64,000 bases of DNA. It comes from Niabella sp. (lineage in GTDB: Bacteria > Bacteroidota > Bacteroidia > Chitinophagales > Chitinophagaceae). Each line of letters opens with the position of its first letter. Positions within the stretch are counted from its first letter, which is position 1. The stretch is taken from NCBI RefSeq assembly GCF_030150205.1, contig NZ_JASLGT010000010.1:1-64000 (forward strand). Reading direction: 5' to 3'. The notes below the pieces were generated by a model that was not told the DNA's origin, did not search any database, and saw nothing but the letters and a program-made list of their open reading frames with translations. Positions 27,155-35,765 of the stretch are shown here, piece by piece. Both the position numbers and the translations under genes were made by a program.

Positions 27155-28852
27155 TTAGAGATCAACCACTTTCCCGCCGGAAGGAAGGCTGTCTTTTTTA
27201 TGGAGAACCTGGTGAAGCGAATCGGCATGTTTGTGCATTCCCTGAGCCGTTCTATAGATGCTGTCGGCTGTATGCTGTTGCTGAGCGGTTGCTTGTTTCA
27301 GGGCTGTACGGTACTGTTCGGATTGGGTATCGAGTACGGCATTCAGGCTTGCTTTCAGCTGGTCATCGGCCTGCTCCCAATCAATGTCTTTATATAATGA
27401 GCGCAGGATATTGGCGTTCTGTTCCCAGTTTACCTGGTCCATAACCTTCCTAAATTGTTCTTTTAATGCCTTTTTCTGTTGCTCTGTCACCGTTTCCGCC
27501 AAACCGTTTTCAATATGTTTCCAGCTCAGTTCGGTGATCAGTTTTTTAAAGGCTGCCATGGATTGTTGCACCTTTGCTTCTTCCGCATTATTAAGATCGG
27601 GTGTTACTATTACCGGGCGATCCACAAAAAGCACTAACGGCTGGGCCGGATCTGACTGTGGTGCCGGTGGCGCAGGAACTTGTATGATTCCGGCGGGATC
27701 TTGATTGCGCTTCACGTACAGGGCATCATCCGCCGGTTTACGTTCGGGCTTTTCAAGTACCGGTATGGGATGCACTTTGTAATTTTTTGAATGGTCAGCG
27801 GTTGTTAATGCTGCAGCAAAAACAGGTTTTATATCGCGGGCGCCGGTAGTGGCAGCGGGTGATGACTGCAGATCATTAAAGACGGCCGCAGTTGCCGGGG
27901 GCTGCGCATGTTGAAGGAGATAAAAGCCACTGGATAGTAACAGCATACCGGCAAGCATTCCGGCTTTTTTAAACGGGAATACCGGCCTGGAAGCGGCGCC
28001 CATAATCGATTTTACCCGGTCGCTTAACTGGCTTTCCTTTCCGGAAGCCTGCATCGCAAACCCGTTGGGAGATACCTGGTTCCGCGCCAGCTGCAAAAGG
28101 GTGGAGGCGTACATATAACGGCCATATTCAAAACGGATCACCCATTGGTCGGCCGATTTTTCGCGATCCAGTTCCTGTGCTTTTACAAGCATCCGCGCAA
28201 ATGGATTGAAATATAAAAAGGTCAGAATAACCTGCATAACCAGGTTGATCAGGTAATCATTGCGCCGGATATGCGCCAGCTCGTGCAGGATGATCGCCTC
28301 CAGCTGCTGTGGCGTTAGCTGGTTGATCATTGCCAGGGGCAACAGGATCACCGGTTTTAAAAAGCCAATGGTCAGTGGTGAAGAAATAATGGAAGAAGTA
28401 TACAGTTGTACCTTTCTTTTAATATTGAGATAACCGGCAGCATCGAGCATAAAGAGCTTTAATACACCGGGCACCCGGCCAATACCATTTCTGCGCAACT
28501 GACGAAGCCGGAATGAGTTTTTAAGAATATTCCGGAACGGAAATACCAGCACGGCCAGGTACAGTATCGCGCTGTAACGCAGCATGGGATGAATCCATTC
28601 CTGGCGGAAGGTCCATTTTAAAACACCTGGTGCTGCCGGCGGCGTTTTGAGGGAAATAAAAAAGGTAACAAGGAAAAGGATAAAACCGGCTACTAACCCG
28701 GAAAAACGCAACAGGCTGTTTGCCGCATCCGAAGCGGCAGGACGTAAATGAATATACACGGTGATCATCAGCCAAATAATGCCCATTTGCCAAAGGCTGC
28801 TGAACAGCGCGTTTCCCAAAGCAGTAAATAAATGGTAGATTCCCTCTTGCAT
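27155..28852 (-). CDS. BlaR1/MecR1-like M56 membrane metallopeptidase
   Basis: This 565-residue membrane protein senses an envelope signal and triggers cleavage of the BlaI-type repressor encoded 2 bp upstream. Several membrane segments lie in the first third (about 15-33, 45-65, 90-112), the M56 zinc site is ILHELAHIRRND (HExxH), and another membrane segment follows near 300. The C-terminal 230 residues form a long periplasmic part rich in Pro, Gln and Lys without a penicillin-binding domain, so the signal need not be a beta-lactam. No beta-lactamase gene is next to it. Confidence 0.88.
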   Translation of the reverse strand: MQEGIYHLFTALGNALFSSLWQMGIIWLMITVYIHLRPAASDAANSLLRFSGLVAGFILFLVTFFISLKTPPAAPGVLKWTFRQEWIHPMLRYSAILYLAVLVFPFRNILKNSFRLRQLRRNGIGRVPGVLKLFMLDAAGYLNIKRKVQLYTSSIISSPLTIGFLKPVILLPLAMINQLTPQQLEAIILHELAHIRRNDYLINLVMQVILTFLYFNPFARMLVKAQELDREKSADQWVIRFEYGRYMYASTLLQLARNQVSPNGFAMQASGKESQLSDRVKSIMGAASRPVFPFKKAGMLAGMLLLSSGFYLLQHAQPPATAAVFNDLQSSPAATTGARDIKPVFAAALTTADHSKNYKVHPIPVLEKPERKPADDALYVKRNQDPAGIIQVPAPPAPQSDPAQPLVLFVDRPVIVTPDLNNAEEAKVQQSMAAFKKLITELSWKHIENGLAETVTEQQKKALKEQFRKVMDQVNWEQNANILRSLYKDIDWEQADDQLKASLNAVLDTQSEQYRTALKQATAQQQHTADSIYRTAQGMHKHADSLHQVLHKKDSLPSGGKVVDL

Positions 28853-28854
28853 GG

Positions 28855-29241
28855 CTAGTCTTTCTTTTTAAGCTGATCGATCATCAGTTGAATTTTGTCC
28901 AGCTCTTCTTCGGTTACCTTACCATCGCCAAGCGCCTGCATCACCAATTGAGAAGACGAGCCTCCAAATAGGTTGCTCACAAATTTGTTCAGCATATATT
29001 TTTGAGTGACCTCCTTATTTACTGCTGCTTTATAAATGTGCGTGCGGAACGAATCATTACGCTTTACCAGCCCTTTCTCATTCATGATTTGCATCAGCTT
29101 CAATGTGGTTGTATAACCTACATCTTTAAACGTAAGCAGGTTTTCATGAACTTCTCTTACGGTAGCATTTCCTTTATCCCATAAAACCTGTAAAATTTCC
29201 AATTCGCTTTCTGTGGGCTTCAATGATTTGTTTTCCGGCAT
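28855..29241 (-). CDS. BlaI/MecI/CopY-family transcriptional repressor
   Basis: A 128-residue winged-helix repressor. LKPTESELEILQVLWDKGNA begins the DNA-binding domain and VGYTTTLKLMQIMNEKGLV is the recognition region; the C-terminal helices (about 85-128) mediate dimerisation. The gene ends 2 bp before the M56 sensor gene, the standard two-gene arrangement. An inverted repeat 22 bp upstream is a plausible operator, implying autoregulation of the pair. Confidence 0.9.
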   Translation of the reverse strand: MPENKSLKPTESELEILQVLWDKGNATVREVHENLLTFKDVGYTTTLKLMQIMNEKGLVKRNDSFRTHIYKAAVNKEVTQKYMLNKFVSNLFGGSSSQLVMQALGDGKVTEEELDKIQLMIDQLKKKD

Positions 29242-29262
29242 AGAATTCCTTTTAACGGCAAT

Positions 29263-29280
29263 TTACGATTTTTTTCGTAA
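29263..29280. promoter_or_regulatory. Candidate BlaI-type operator
   Basis: Perfect inverted repeat TTACGA-N6-TCGTAA. Its near edge is 22 bp upstream of the repressor start codon. A -7-like TAAATTGC on the minus strand overlaps the proximal half, so binding would block the promoter. Confidence 0.5.
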
Positions 29281-29519
29281 GAGACCGGTCTGCGGATGGT
29301 TTTTAACAAATTTTTGAGCCGGAGGCGGGATCGGCCAATATTATCGGTAAGGGGTTTTGCCGCCCGCGAAAGTGTTTTAGGATCCCGTGGCAAGTCGGCT
29401 GAAAAAACAATATGCAGGCAGGCAGCGGCTAAGCATTGATAGATGTATTTCTTTAATGCCTCGAAAAATAGCAGATAATTCTACCTGTCTACGTGATTTT
29501 ATTGCGCGTTTAACCAGGA

Positions 29520-29531
29520 TGATTCATATCA
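29520..29531. promoter_or_regulatory. Candidate FNR/CRP-family site upstream of the cbb3 operon
   Basis: TGAT-TCAT-ATCA matches the inner part of the FNR consensus TTGAT-N4-ATCAA; the outermost T and A are absent. It lies 81 bp before the first gene of an oxidase operon that is usually induced under low oxygen. Confidence 0.35.
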
Positions 29532-29612
29532 TGATCATACCTGACGGAAGACACGATACCGGCCTTTTTCATACAGGACCTTTGCCGGAGCAGAAGAAAA
29601 TAGCACCGGAAC

Positions 29613-32012
29613 ATGACCGATACAAAAATAGCCTGTTACCATTGTGGGGATCCCTGCCCCAACCATCGTCTGAAAACAGCTGATAAATATTTCTGTTGTT
29701 CAGGCTGCCAGCTGGTTTATGAAGTATTACAGGAAAATGCCCTTTGTACCTATTACGATCTGAATGCGCATCCGGGACAGCCGCAGCGGTATCCTGCGCG
29801 GGATGGGCGTTTTGCGTTCCTGGATGATCCGGCGATTGCCGGTACCCTGGTGTCTTTTTCAGATGATACCCAAAGACATTTGACTTTATCCGTGCCGCAT
29901 ATGCATTGCAGCAGCTGCCTCTGGTTACTGGAAAATTTAAACCGGCTGCAACCGGGGGTACTGTCTTCGCGAGTTAATTTTTCAGCTAAGGAGGTCTTTA
30001 TCATAATGGACCCGTCGAAGACTTCCGTACGGGAAGTGGTGGAAACCATGACCGGCATCGGGTATGAGCCCTATTTATCGCCCGGGAGAAAAAAAGAGGG
30101 AGGACGGCGGAACAATGTACGTATGGTGCAGATCGCCATTGCCGGTTTTTGCTTTGCCAATATCATGATGCTGAGCCTGCCCGAATATTTTTCGGTGGCC
30201 GGCTACCTGCAGGATCGCATTGGGGCGGCCTTCCGTTATATCGGGCTGGCACTGGCGCTTCCGGTTGTCTTTTATTGTGCACGCGAATTTTTTTCCAATG
30301 CCTGGAAAGGGATCCGCGGCGGTACCCTCAACATCGATCTTTCCATTGCGCTGGCCATTGCCGTTACCTTTTCCCGGAGTCTTTATAACCTTTTCCTGTT
30401 GGATGGGAATACCTATTTCGACAGTATGAGCGGGATTGTTTTTTTTATGCTGATCGGAAGATGGGCCCAGGATAAAACACAACGGTTCCTCGTATTTGAC
30501 CGGGATTACCGTTCTTTTTTCCCGATTGCGGTTACTGTGAAACGGGATCAGGGAACAGAACCGGTGCTCATCAGTGCATTAAAAGAAAAGGACCGGATCG
30601 AGATCTATGACCAGGAAATCATCCCGGCGGATGCAGTGCTGGTAAAAGGAAAAGCGCTCATCGATTACAGTTTTGTAACCGGTGAAAGCCTGCCAAAGCT
30701 GATAGACCCGGGAAGCATCATTTACGCCGGTGGCCGGCAGGTAGGCGAAAAGCTGGAGTTGATCGTCATGAAAAGATCAGACCAGGGATACCTGACCAAT
30801 TTATGGAACCGGGATGCCTTGGACAAAAAGGAGGCGGATCGAAACTTCCTCTATAAGGCCGCCAATCTGTTTACCGGGTGTGTATTGTTCCTCACACTGG
30901 CCGCGGCCATGTTCTGGTATGCCCGTGGCGAAACCGGTACCATGTGGAATGCCCTTACAACGACGTTGATCGTAGCCTGTCCCTGTGCCTTGCTGCTGGC
31001 CGCAACCTTTACAAATGGAAACGTGATGCGGATTTTAAAAAGATCGGGGCTTTTTTTGAAAAATGCTGATGTGATCCGGGCCATGGCTGCCGTAGATCAT
31101 ATCGTATTGGATAAAACCGGAACCATTACCCTGAATAAGCATTTTAGGGTAACGTATAACGGCCGCTTGCTGGATCCGCTGCAGGCATCGCAGGTGGCAT
31201 CGCTGTTAAGACATTCTACCCATCCTTTAAGCAGGGCGGTGCTGGAGGAGCTGAAAACGGCGCCTGATGTTCCGGTAGACAGTTTCCGGAATGTTCCGGG
31301 ATTGGGTATTGAAGGATGGGTGCAGGAGCAACATATAAAAGCCGGAAGCCGGCTCTTTGTGCAGGGCGCGGCAATATCTGCAACAGGTACCGGCAGCTCC
31401 TGTGTATATATCAGCGCAGACGGAGTAGTGCTGGGCTTTTTTGAATTGCAGAATACCTACCGGGAAGGCTTTGCGGCTTTCGCAGAACGGGTACAACAGC
31501 ATATGGCATTGTCGATACTCAGCGGAGATAACAATGCAGAACTGGACCGCCTGGTAAAAATGACCGGCGCCGGTACGGCTATTTACTTTGACCAATCCCC
31601 GGAGGATAAATACCATTACATTAAAAAAATACAGGAACAGAATGGGCAAAATGTACTGATGGCGGGAGACGGTTTAAACGATGCCGGAGCATTGCGCCAG
31701 GCCGATGTAGGCATTGCAGTAATGGAGGATGGCGGGCATTTTACCCCGGCTTCTGATGCCATCATCCACGCCGGAGCACTTACCCGGCTGGATCGGCTGT
31801 TGTGGTTTGCCCAAAAAGCTGATACGGTCATTAAGATCAGTTTTGTGTATTCGGTTATTTACAACATCATCGGTTTGTTTTTTGCCCTGCAGGGACTGCT
31901 GACACCGGTGGTAGCAGCCATCCTGATGCCGGTCAGTTCCATCGGAATCATCCTCATCACCTTCCTGCTTACCGAATGGTATGGCCGGAAGTTAAAAACA
32001 AAACTACCCTGA
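29613..32012 (+). CDS. ccoI: Copper-translocating P1B-type ATPase of the cbb3 operon (CcoI/FixI-like)
   Basis: This 799-residue ATPase exports copper needed for cbb3 oxidase maturation. It starts with a Cys-rich zinc-ribbon-like segment (CYHCGDPC, then FCCSGCQ), followed by a heavy-metal-associated domain with MHCSSC near residue 95, about eight membrane helices, the membrane motif CPC at 456-458, the phosphorylation site Asp500 (DKTGTIT), the His-Pro motif (STHPLSR) and MAGDGLND. The Cys-rich N-terminal domain is typical of the CcoI subgroup in Bacteroidota. It heads an eight-gene operon whose remaining members encode the oxidase and its assembly factors. Confidence 0.92.
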   Translation: MTDTKIACYHCGDPCPNHRLKTADKYFCCSGCQLVYEVLQENALCTYYDLNAHPGQPQRYPARDGRFAFLDDPAIAGTLVSFSDDTQRHLTLSVPHMHCSSCLWLLENLNRLQPGVLSSRVNFSAKEVFIIMDPSKTSVREVVETMTGIGYEPYLSPGRKKEGGRRNNVRMVQIAIAGFCFANIMMLSLPEYFSVAGYLQDRIGAAFRYIGLALALPVVFYCAREFFSNAWKGIRGGTLNIDLSIALAIAVTFSRSLYNLFLLDGNTYFDSMSGIVFFMLIGRWAQDKTQRFLVFDRDYRSFFPIAVTVKRDQGTEPVLISALKEKDRIEIYDQEIIPADAVLVKGKALIDYSFVTGESLPKLIDPGSIIYAGGRQVGEKLELIVMKRSDQGYLTNLWNRDALDKKEADRNFLYKAANLFTGCVLFLTLAAAMFWYARGETGTMWNALTTTLIVACPCALLLAATFTNGNVMRILKRSGLFLKNADVIRAMAAVDHIVLDKTGTITLNKHFRVTYNGRLLDPLQASQVASLLRHSTHPLSRAVLEELKTAPDVPVDSFRNVPGLGIEGWVQEQHIKAGSRLFVQGAAISATGTGSSCVYISADGVVLGFFELQNTYREGFAAFAERVQQHMALSILSGDNNAELDRLVKMTGAGTAIYFDQSPEDKYHYIKKIQEQNGQNVLMAGDGLNDAGALRQADVGIAVMEDGGHFTPASDAIIHAGALTRLDRLLWFAQKADTVIKISFVYSVIYNIIGLFFALQGLLTPVVAAILMPVSSIGIILITFLLTEWYGRKLKTKLP

Positions 32013-32081
32013 TCAATATCATGCACAGACCTGTATTGGGTCAATAGGTAACCGCTTTTATCATCAGACCTTTACCGCGCA

Positions 32082-32240
32082 ATGAACATCATTATCATCA
32101 CGGCCATTGTAAGTCTCCTGATCGCCGTCATTTTTTTGGCAGGTCTCATCTGGAGCATCAAAGACGGGCAGTTTGAAGATGACTATGCTCCGCCCAACCG
32201 GATCTTGTTTGAAGAAAAAAATGCATCAAAAAATAAATAA
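32082..32240 (+). CDS. ccoS: CcoS, cbb3 oxidase assembly protein
   Basis: A 52-residue protein. One membrane helix (about 4-25, IIIITAIVSLLIAVIFLAGL) is followed by WSIKDGQFEDDYAPPNRIL, the hallmark of CcoS. CcoS is needed to insert cofactors into cbb3 oxidase. It lies between ccoI (69 bp upstream) and the fused ccoNO gene (9 bp downstream), the usual position. Confidence 0.9.
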   Translation: MNIIIITAIVSLLIAVIFLAGLIWSIKDGQFEDDYAPPNRILFEEKNASKNK

Positions 32241-32249
32241 CCAAAATGT

Positions 32250-34373
32250 ATGGAAGTTCAGAAATTTAGCTATGATAACCGGATCCCCAGGCTCTTTGCC
32301 ATTGCAACCATAAGCTGGGGCGTCATTGGTATGCTGGCCGGTGTGCTGGCTGCATTCCAGCTGGCTTTTCCGGTGATGAATCTTAACATGGAGTATACCA
32401 CCTTTGGCCGCGTGCGACCGGTGCACACCAACGCGGTGATCTTTGCCTTTGTGGGAAACGCCATTTTTACCGCCGTATATTATTCCATGCCGCGGTTGCT
32501 GAAAACGCCCATGTGGAGCAAGGCCCTTGGCCGCATACATTTCTGGGGATGGCAGCTGATCATTGTAGCGGCTGCTGTTACGCTGCTGATGGGCTATACC
32601 AGCAGTAAGGAGTATGCAGAACTGGAGTGGCCCATTGATGTTGCCATTACCATCATCTGGGTGGTGTTCGGGATCAATATGATGGGTACCATCTTAACGC
32701 GGCGTGAGCGGCATTTATACGTAGCCATCTGGTTTTACCTGGCTTCCTGGGTTACGGTGGCCATGCTGCATATCGTAAACTCTTTTGAACTGCCCATTTC
32801 ATTTATGAAGAGTTATTCCTGGTACGCCGGTGTACAGGATGCATTGGTGCAATGGTGGTACGGACATAATGCGGTGGCATTTTTTCTTACGACTCCTTTT
32901 CTTGGAATGATGTATTACTTTCTTCCGAAAGCTGCCAACCGGCCGATCTATTCTTACCGTTTAAGTATTATCCATTTCTGGAGCCTCATCTTTATCTATA
33001 TCTGGGCCGGACCGCACCACCTCCTGTACACAGCCCTGCCGGAATGGGCACAATCGCTGGGTACCGCGCTGTCGTTGATGTTACTGCTTCCCAGCTGGGG
33101 CGGTATGCTGAACGGCTTATTCACGCTCAGAGGCGCATGGGATAAAGTACGGGAAGATCCCGTATTGAAATTTATCGTAGTAGCGGTGATCTGTTATGGA
33201 ATGGCCACTTTTGAAGGACCGATGCTTTCGCTGAAGAATGTAAATGCCATTTCACATTACTCCGACTGGACGGTTGCGCACGTACACATCGGCGCCCTCG
33301 GCTGGAATGGCTTCCTGACCTTCGGAATGATGTACTGGCTGATCCCGCGATTGTTCAACACCAAACTATACTCCGCTAAACTGGCCGGTACCCATTTTCT
33401 GATCGGCACTTTTGGTATCGTATTGTATGCGGTTCCGATGTACTGGGCGGCTTTCAGAACCTATTTTATGATGACGGCCTTTACACCGGAAGGGCAGCTG
33501 CAATACCAGTTCATCGATGTGGTACAATCCGTAGTTCCCTTTTATGCACTACGGGCCATAGGCGGAAGTATTTACCTGGCCGGTGTATTGCTGATGGTGT
33601 ATAACCTGGTTAAAACTGCCCGGAAGGGAAGTTTTGTTGAAAGCGAAGAGGCCAGCGCTCCGCCCTTGCTGCGCGGGTACAAGGCTCCGACCAAAGCGCA
33701 CTGGCATTCTAAAATAGAACGGAAACCGGTGATGCTGTTAATACTGAGTTTTATTGTAGTAGCCATCGGGGGACTGATTGAAATGGTGCCCACTTTCCTG
33801 GTTAAAGAAAATGTGCCCACGATTGCCAGCGTAAAACCTTATACACCGCTTGAATTACAGGGAAGGGATATCTATATACAGGAAGGATGTAACAACTGTC
33901 ATACACAAATGATCCGCCCGTTCCGGTATGAAGTGGCACGTTACGGAGAGTATTCCAAGGCCGGGGAATCGGTGTATGATCATCCGCATCTTTGGGGCAG
34001 CAAACGCACCGGCCCCGATCTGGCCCGCGTAGGCGGCAAGTACCCGGATAGCTGGCACTTTAATCATATGCTGGAACCGGTTTCTATGGCACCAGGGTCT
34101 GTAATGCCACCGTATCCCTGGCTATTTGAAAAAGAGATCAATATCGGATCTACCAATTCCAAAATATATGCCATGCGCAAACTGGGCGTTCCTTATCCGG
34201 AGGGCTATGAGGCTGATGCAGTAAAAGATCTGAAACAGCAGGCGGTAGAAATCACGGACCGGCTGAAAAAAGAAAAGATCGCTATTGGCAGTGATAAGCA
34301 GATCGTGGCCCTGATTGCCTACCTGCAGCGCCTGGGAAAAGATATTAAAGCAGCAAATCATAAACCCGAATAA
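32250..34373 (+). CDS. ccoN: Fused cbb3 cytochrome c oxidase subunits I and II (CcoN-CcoO)
   Basis: This 707-residue fusion forms the catalytic core and one cytochrome c subunit of a high-affinity terminal oxidase. The CcoN part (about 1-475) has twelve or so membrane helices and heme/copper His ligands, including YGHNAVAFFLTTP with the Tyr-His region of the active site and VAHVHIGALGWNG. The CcoO part (about 490-707) has one membrane helix and a single c-type heme site, GCNNCHTQMIRPF. N-O fusions are characteristic of Bacteroidota. The start is ATG 32250; an ATG four bases earlier is out of frame. Confidence 0.95.
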   Translation: MEVQKFSYDNRIPRLFAIATISWGVIGMLAGVLAAFQLAFPVMNLNMEYTTFGRVRPVHTNAVIFAFVGNAIFTAVYYSMPRLLKTPMWSKALGRIHFWGWQLIIVAAAVTLLMGYTSSKEYAELEWPIDVAITIIWVVFGINMMGTILTRRERHLYVAIWFYLASWVTVAMLHIVNSFELPISFMKSYSWYAGVQDALVQWWYGHNAVAFFLTTPFLGMMYYFLPKAANRPIYSYRLSIIHFWSLIFIYIWAGPHHLLYTALPEWAQSLGTALSLMLLLPSWGGMLNGLFTLRGAWDKVREDPVLKFIVVAVICYGMATFEGPMLSLKNVNAISHYSDWTVAHVHIGALGWNGFLTFGMMYWLIPRLFNTKLYSAKLAGTHFLIGTFGIVLYAVPMYWAAFRTYFMMTAFTPEGQLQYQFIDVVQSVVPFYALRAIGGSIYLAGVLLMVYNLVKTARKGSFVESEEASAPPLLRGYKAPTKAHWHSKIERKPVMLLILSFIVVAIGGLIEMVPTFLVKENVPTIASVKPYTPLELQGRDIYIQEGCNNCHTQMIRPFRYEVARYGEYSKAGESVYDHPHLWGSKRTGPDLARVGGKYPDSWHFNHMLEPVSMAPGSVMPPYPWLFEKEINIGSTNSKIYAMRKLGVPYPEGYEADAVKDLKQQAVEITDRLKKEKIAIGSDKQIVALIAYLQRLGKDIKAANHKPE

Positions 34374-34381
34374 TTGTTACC

Positions 34382-34549
34382 ATGAAATTTATAAACTATT
34401 TGGAAAAGATAAGCGGAGTAAGCATTTACCCGGTTATTTCGCTGGTATTGTTTATGGCGTTGTTTATAGTTGTTGTTATTTATGCAATGAGAACAAGCGC
34501 GGAAAGCATCTCTGAAATGGAAAACCTGCCATTTGATGAACTTAAATAA
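34382..34549 (+). CDS. CcoQ-like small cbb3 oxidase subunit
   Basis: A 55-residue protein starting 8 bp after the ccoNO stop. It has an amphipathic start, one membrane helix (about 13-36, IYPVISLVLFMALFIVVVIY) and an acidic tail ENLPFDEL. Size, topology and place between ccoNO and ccoP fit CcoQ, which stabilises the oxidase, but sequence alone is weakly diagnostic. Its last codons run close to the ccoP start (7 bp gap). Confidence 0.75.
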   Translation: MKFINYLEKISGVSIYPVISLVLFMALFIVVVIYAMRTSAESISEMENLPFDELK

Positions 34550-34556
34550 AGCTGCA

Positions 34557-35738
34557 ATGAAAGAGATAAAACGTTTAAAAAAAATCGTATGGTTTAGCGG
34601 ATGGGGCAGCCTGGCAGCATTGCCGGCGATGGCAGCAGAACAAACGCCGCAAGCACCCCGGTTGGTCCTGGATGTAAATATGGTGTTGCTGATCGTGATC
34701 ATTTTCCTGTTATTGATCATCGGTATGCTGGGTTTTACCTTAAACGCCTCCATGGATGTGTACAGGGAACGGAAAAAAAATCAAAAGGCGAACAATAACG
34801 GCGGAAAAAATACAGGAGCAGATTACATCAAACCGTTGCTGACACTGGCGGCTGTAGTTGTTGGGATGCAGGCATTTGGACAGGAGGATGCGGCGGCGGC
34901 CGTAACGGTTTCCAACCCGTTCACCGACGCTAAGATTCTGCGGTATATTTTGGTAGGGGTGATCATATTGGAACTGCTCACCATCTTCATTTTTATTTAC
35001 TGGATCCGCTTTTTTACCGGTATCGAGGAAATGCGCGCGGCCAGTGTAAGTGCCAAAAAAGAAACCTATAAAGGATTGAGTGCCTGGTGGCGCAAAGCCA
35101 ATAAGTTAAGGCCGATGGAGGAGGAGCAGTCGCTGGATGTAGGCCATAGTTATGATGGAATCCGCGAGCTGGATAATGCTACACCACCCTGGTTTACCAT
35201 TGCCTTTCTGGCTTCGATCCTGTTCGGTATCGGTTATCTGTGGCGGTACCATGTAGCGCATGCGGCGCCCAACCAGTATGAAGAATATGAGATCGCCGTT
35301 ACAAAGGGAAATCTTAAGGTAGCTGCTTATATGAAATCAAAGGGCGATGCAGTAAATGAAAATACCGTGGTGATGGCCGATGCCGCAGGTATTGAAGCAG
35401 GAAAGCAGCTATTTATGAATAACTGTACGGCTTGTCACGGCAACGCCGGTCAGGGAGGTGTTGGCCCTAATCTTACGGATGATTACTGGCTGCATGGTGG
35501 TAAGATAGGGGAGGTGTTTAAGACGATCAGGCTGGGGGTGGTAGAAAAAGGAATGATGAGCTGGAAGGATGTATTCTCTGCGGAACAGATCGCCGAAATC
35601 GCCAGTTATATTAAATCCATCCATGGCAGTAATCCTCCGGGTGCCAAGGAGCCGCAGGGCGATCTCTTTAAAGATGCACCTCCTCCAACAGATGTTGCAC
35701 CGGCATTGGCCAAGGCGGATAGCGGCGTTGCCAGGTAA
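34557..35738 (+). CDS. ccoP: cbb3 oxidase subunit III (CcoP), single-heme form
   Basis: From ATG 34557 (MKEIKRLKK) the product has 393 residues: an N-terminal hydrophobic stretch and membrane helix (about 40-62), a second membrane pair near 85-140, the CcoP N-terminal domain segment SYDGIRELDNATPPWF, another helix, and one cytochrome c domain with CTACHG at about 287 and GGVGPNLTDDYW. Proteobacterial CcoP has two heme c sites; only one CxxCH is present here, a form I believe is usual in Bacteroidota. It delivers electrons to the CcoNO core. A slightly earlier ATG (34533) lies inside ccoQ. Confidence 0.9.
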   Translation: MKEIKRLKKIVWFSGWGSLAALPAMAAEQTPQAPRLVLDVNMVLLIVIIFLLLIIGMLGFTLNASMDVYRERKKNQKANNNGGKNTGADYIKPLLTLAAVVVGMQAFGQEDAAAAVTVSNPFTDAKILRYILVGVIILELLTIFIFIYWIRFFTGIEEMRAASVSAKKETYKGLSAWWRKANKLRPMEEEQSLDVGHSYDGIRELDNATPPWFTIAFLASILFGIGYLWRYHVAHAAPNQYEEYEIAVTKGNLKVAAYMKSKGDAVNENTVVMADAAGIEAGKQLFMNNCTACHGNAGQGGVGPNLTDDYWLHGGKIGEVFKTIRLGVVEKGMMSWKDVFSAEQIAEIASYIKSIHGSNPPGAKEPQGDLFKDAPPPTDVAPALAKADSGVAR

Positions 35739-35765
35739 ACCATTTATAAAAAGAAACCATAAAGG

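Larger units (their letters stand above)
29242..29612. other. Divergent gap between the repressor gene and the cbb3 operon
   Basis: 371 bp without a credible gene. It carries the TTACGA/TCGTAA operator-like repeat near the repressor start and an FNR-like half-site pair near 29520, about 80 bp before the copper ATPase gene. A frame at 29387-29683 overlaps the ATPase start and looks non-coding. Confidence 0.6.

Noticed and set aside
29387..29683. 98-codon frame before the copper ATPase gene
   Set aside because: It overlaps the ATPase start by 70 bp in another frame, shows no family features and has a poor start context.
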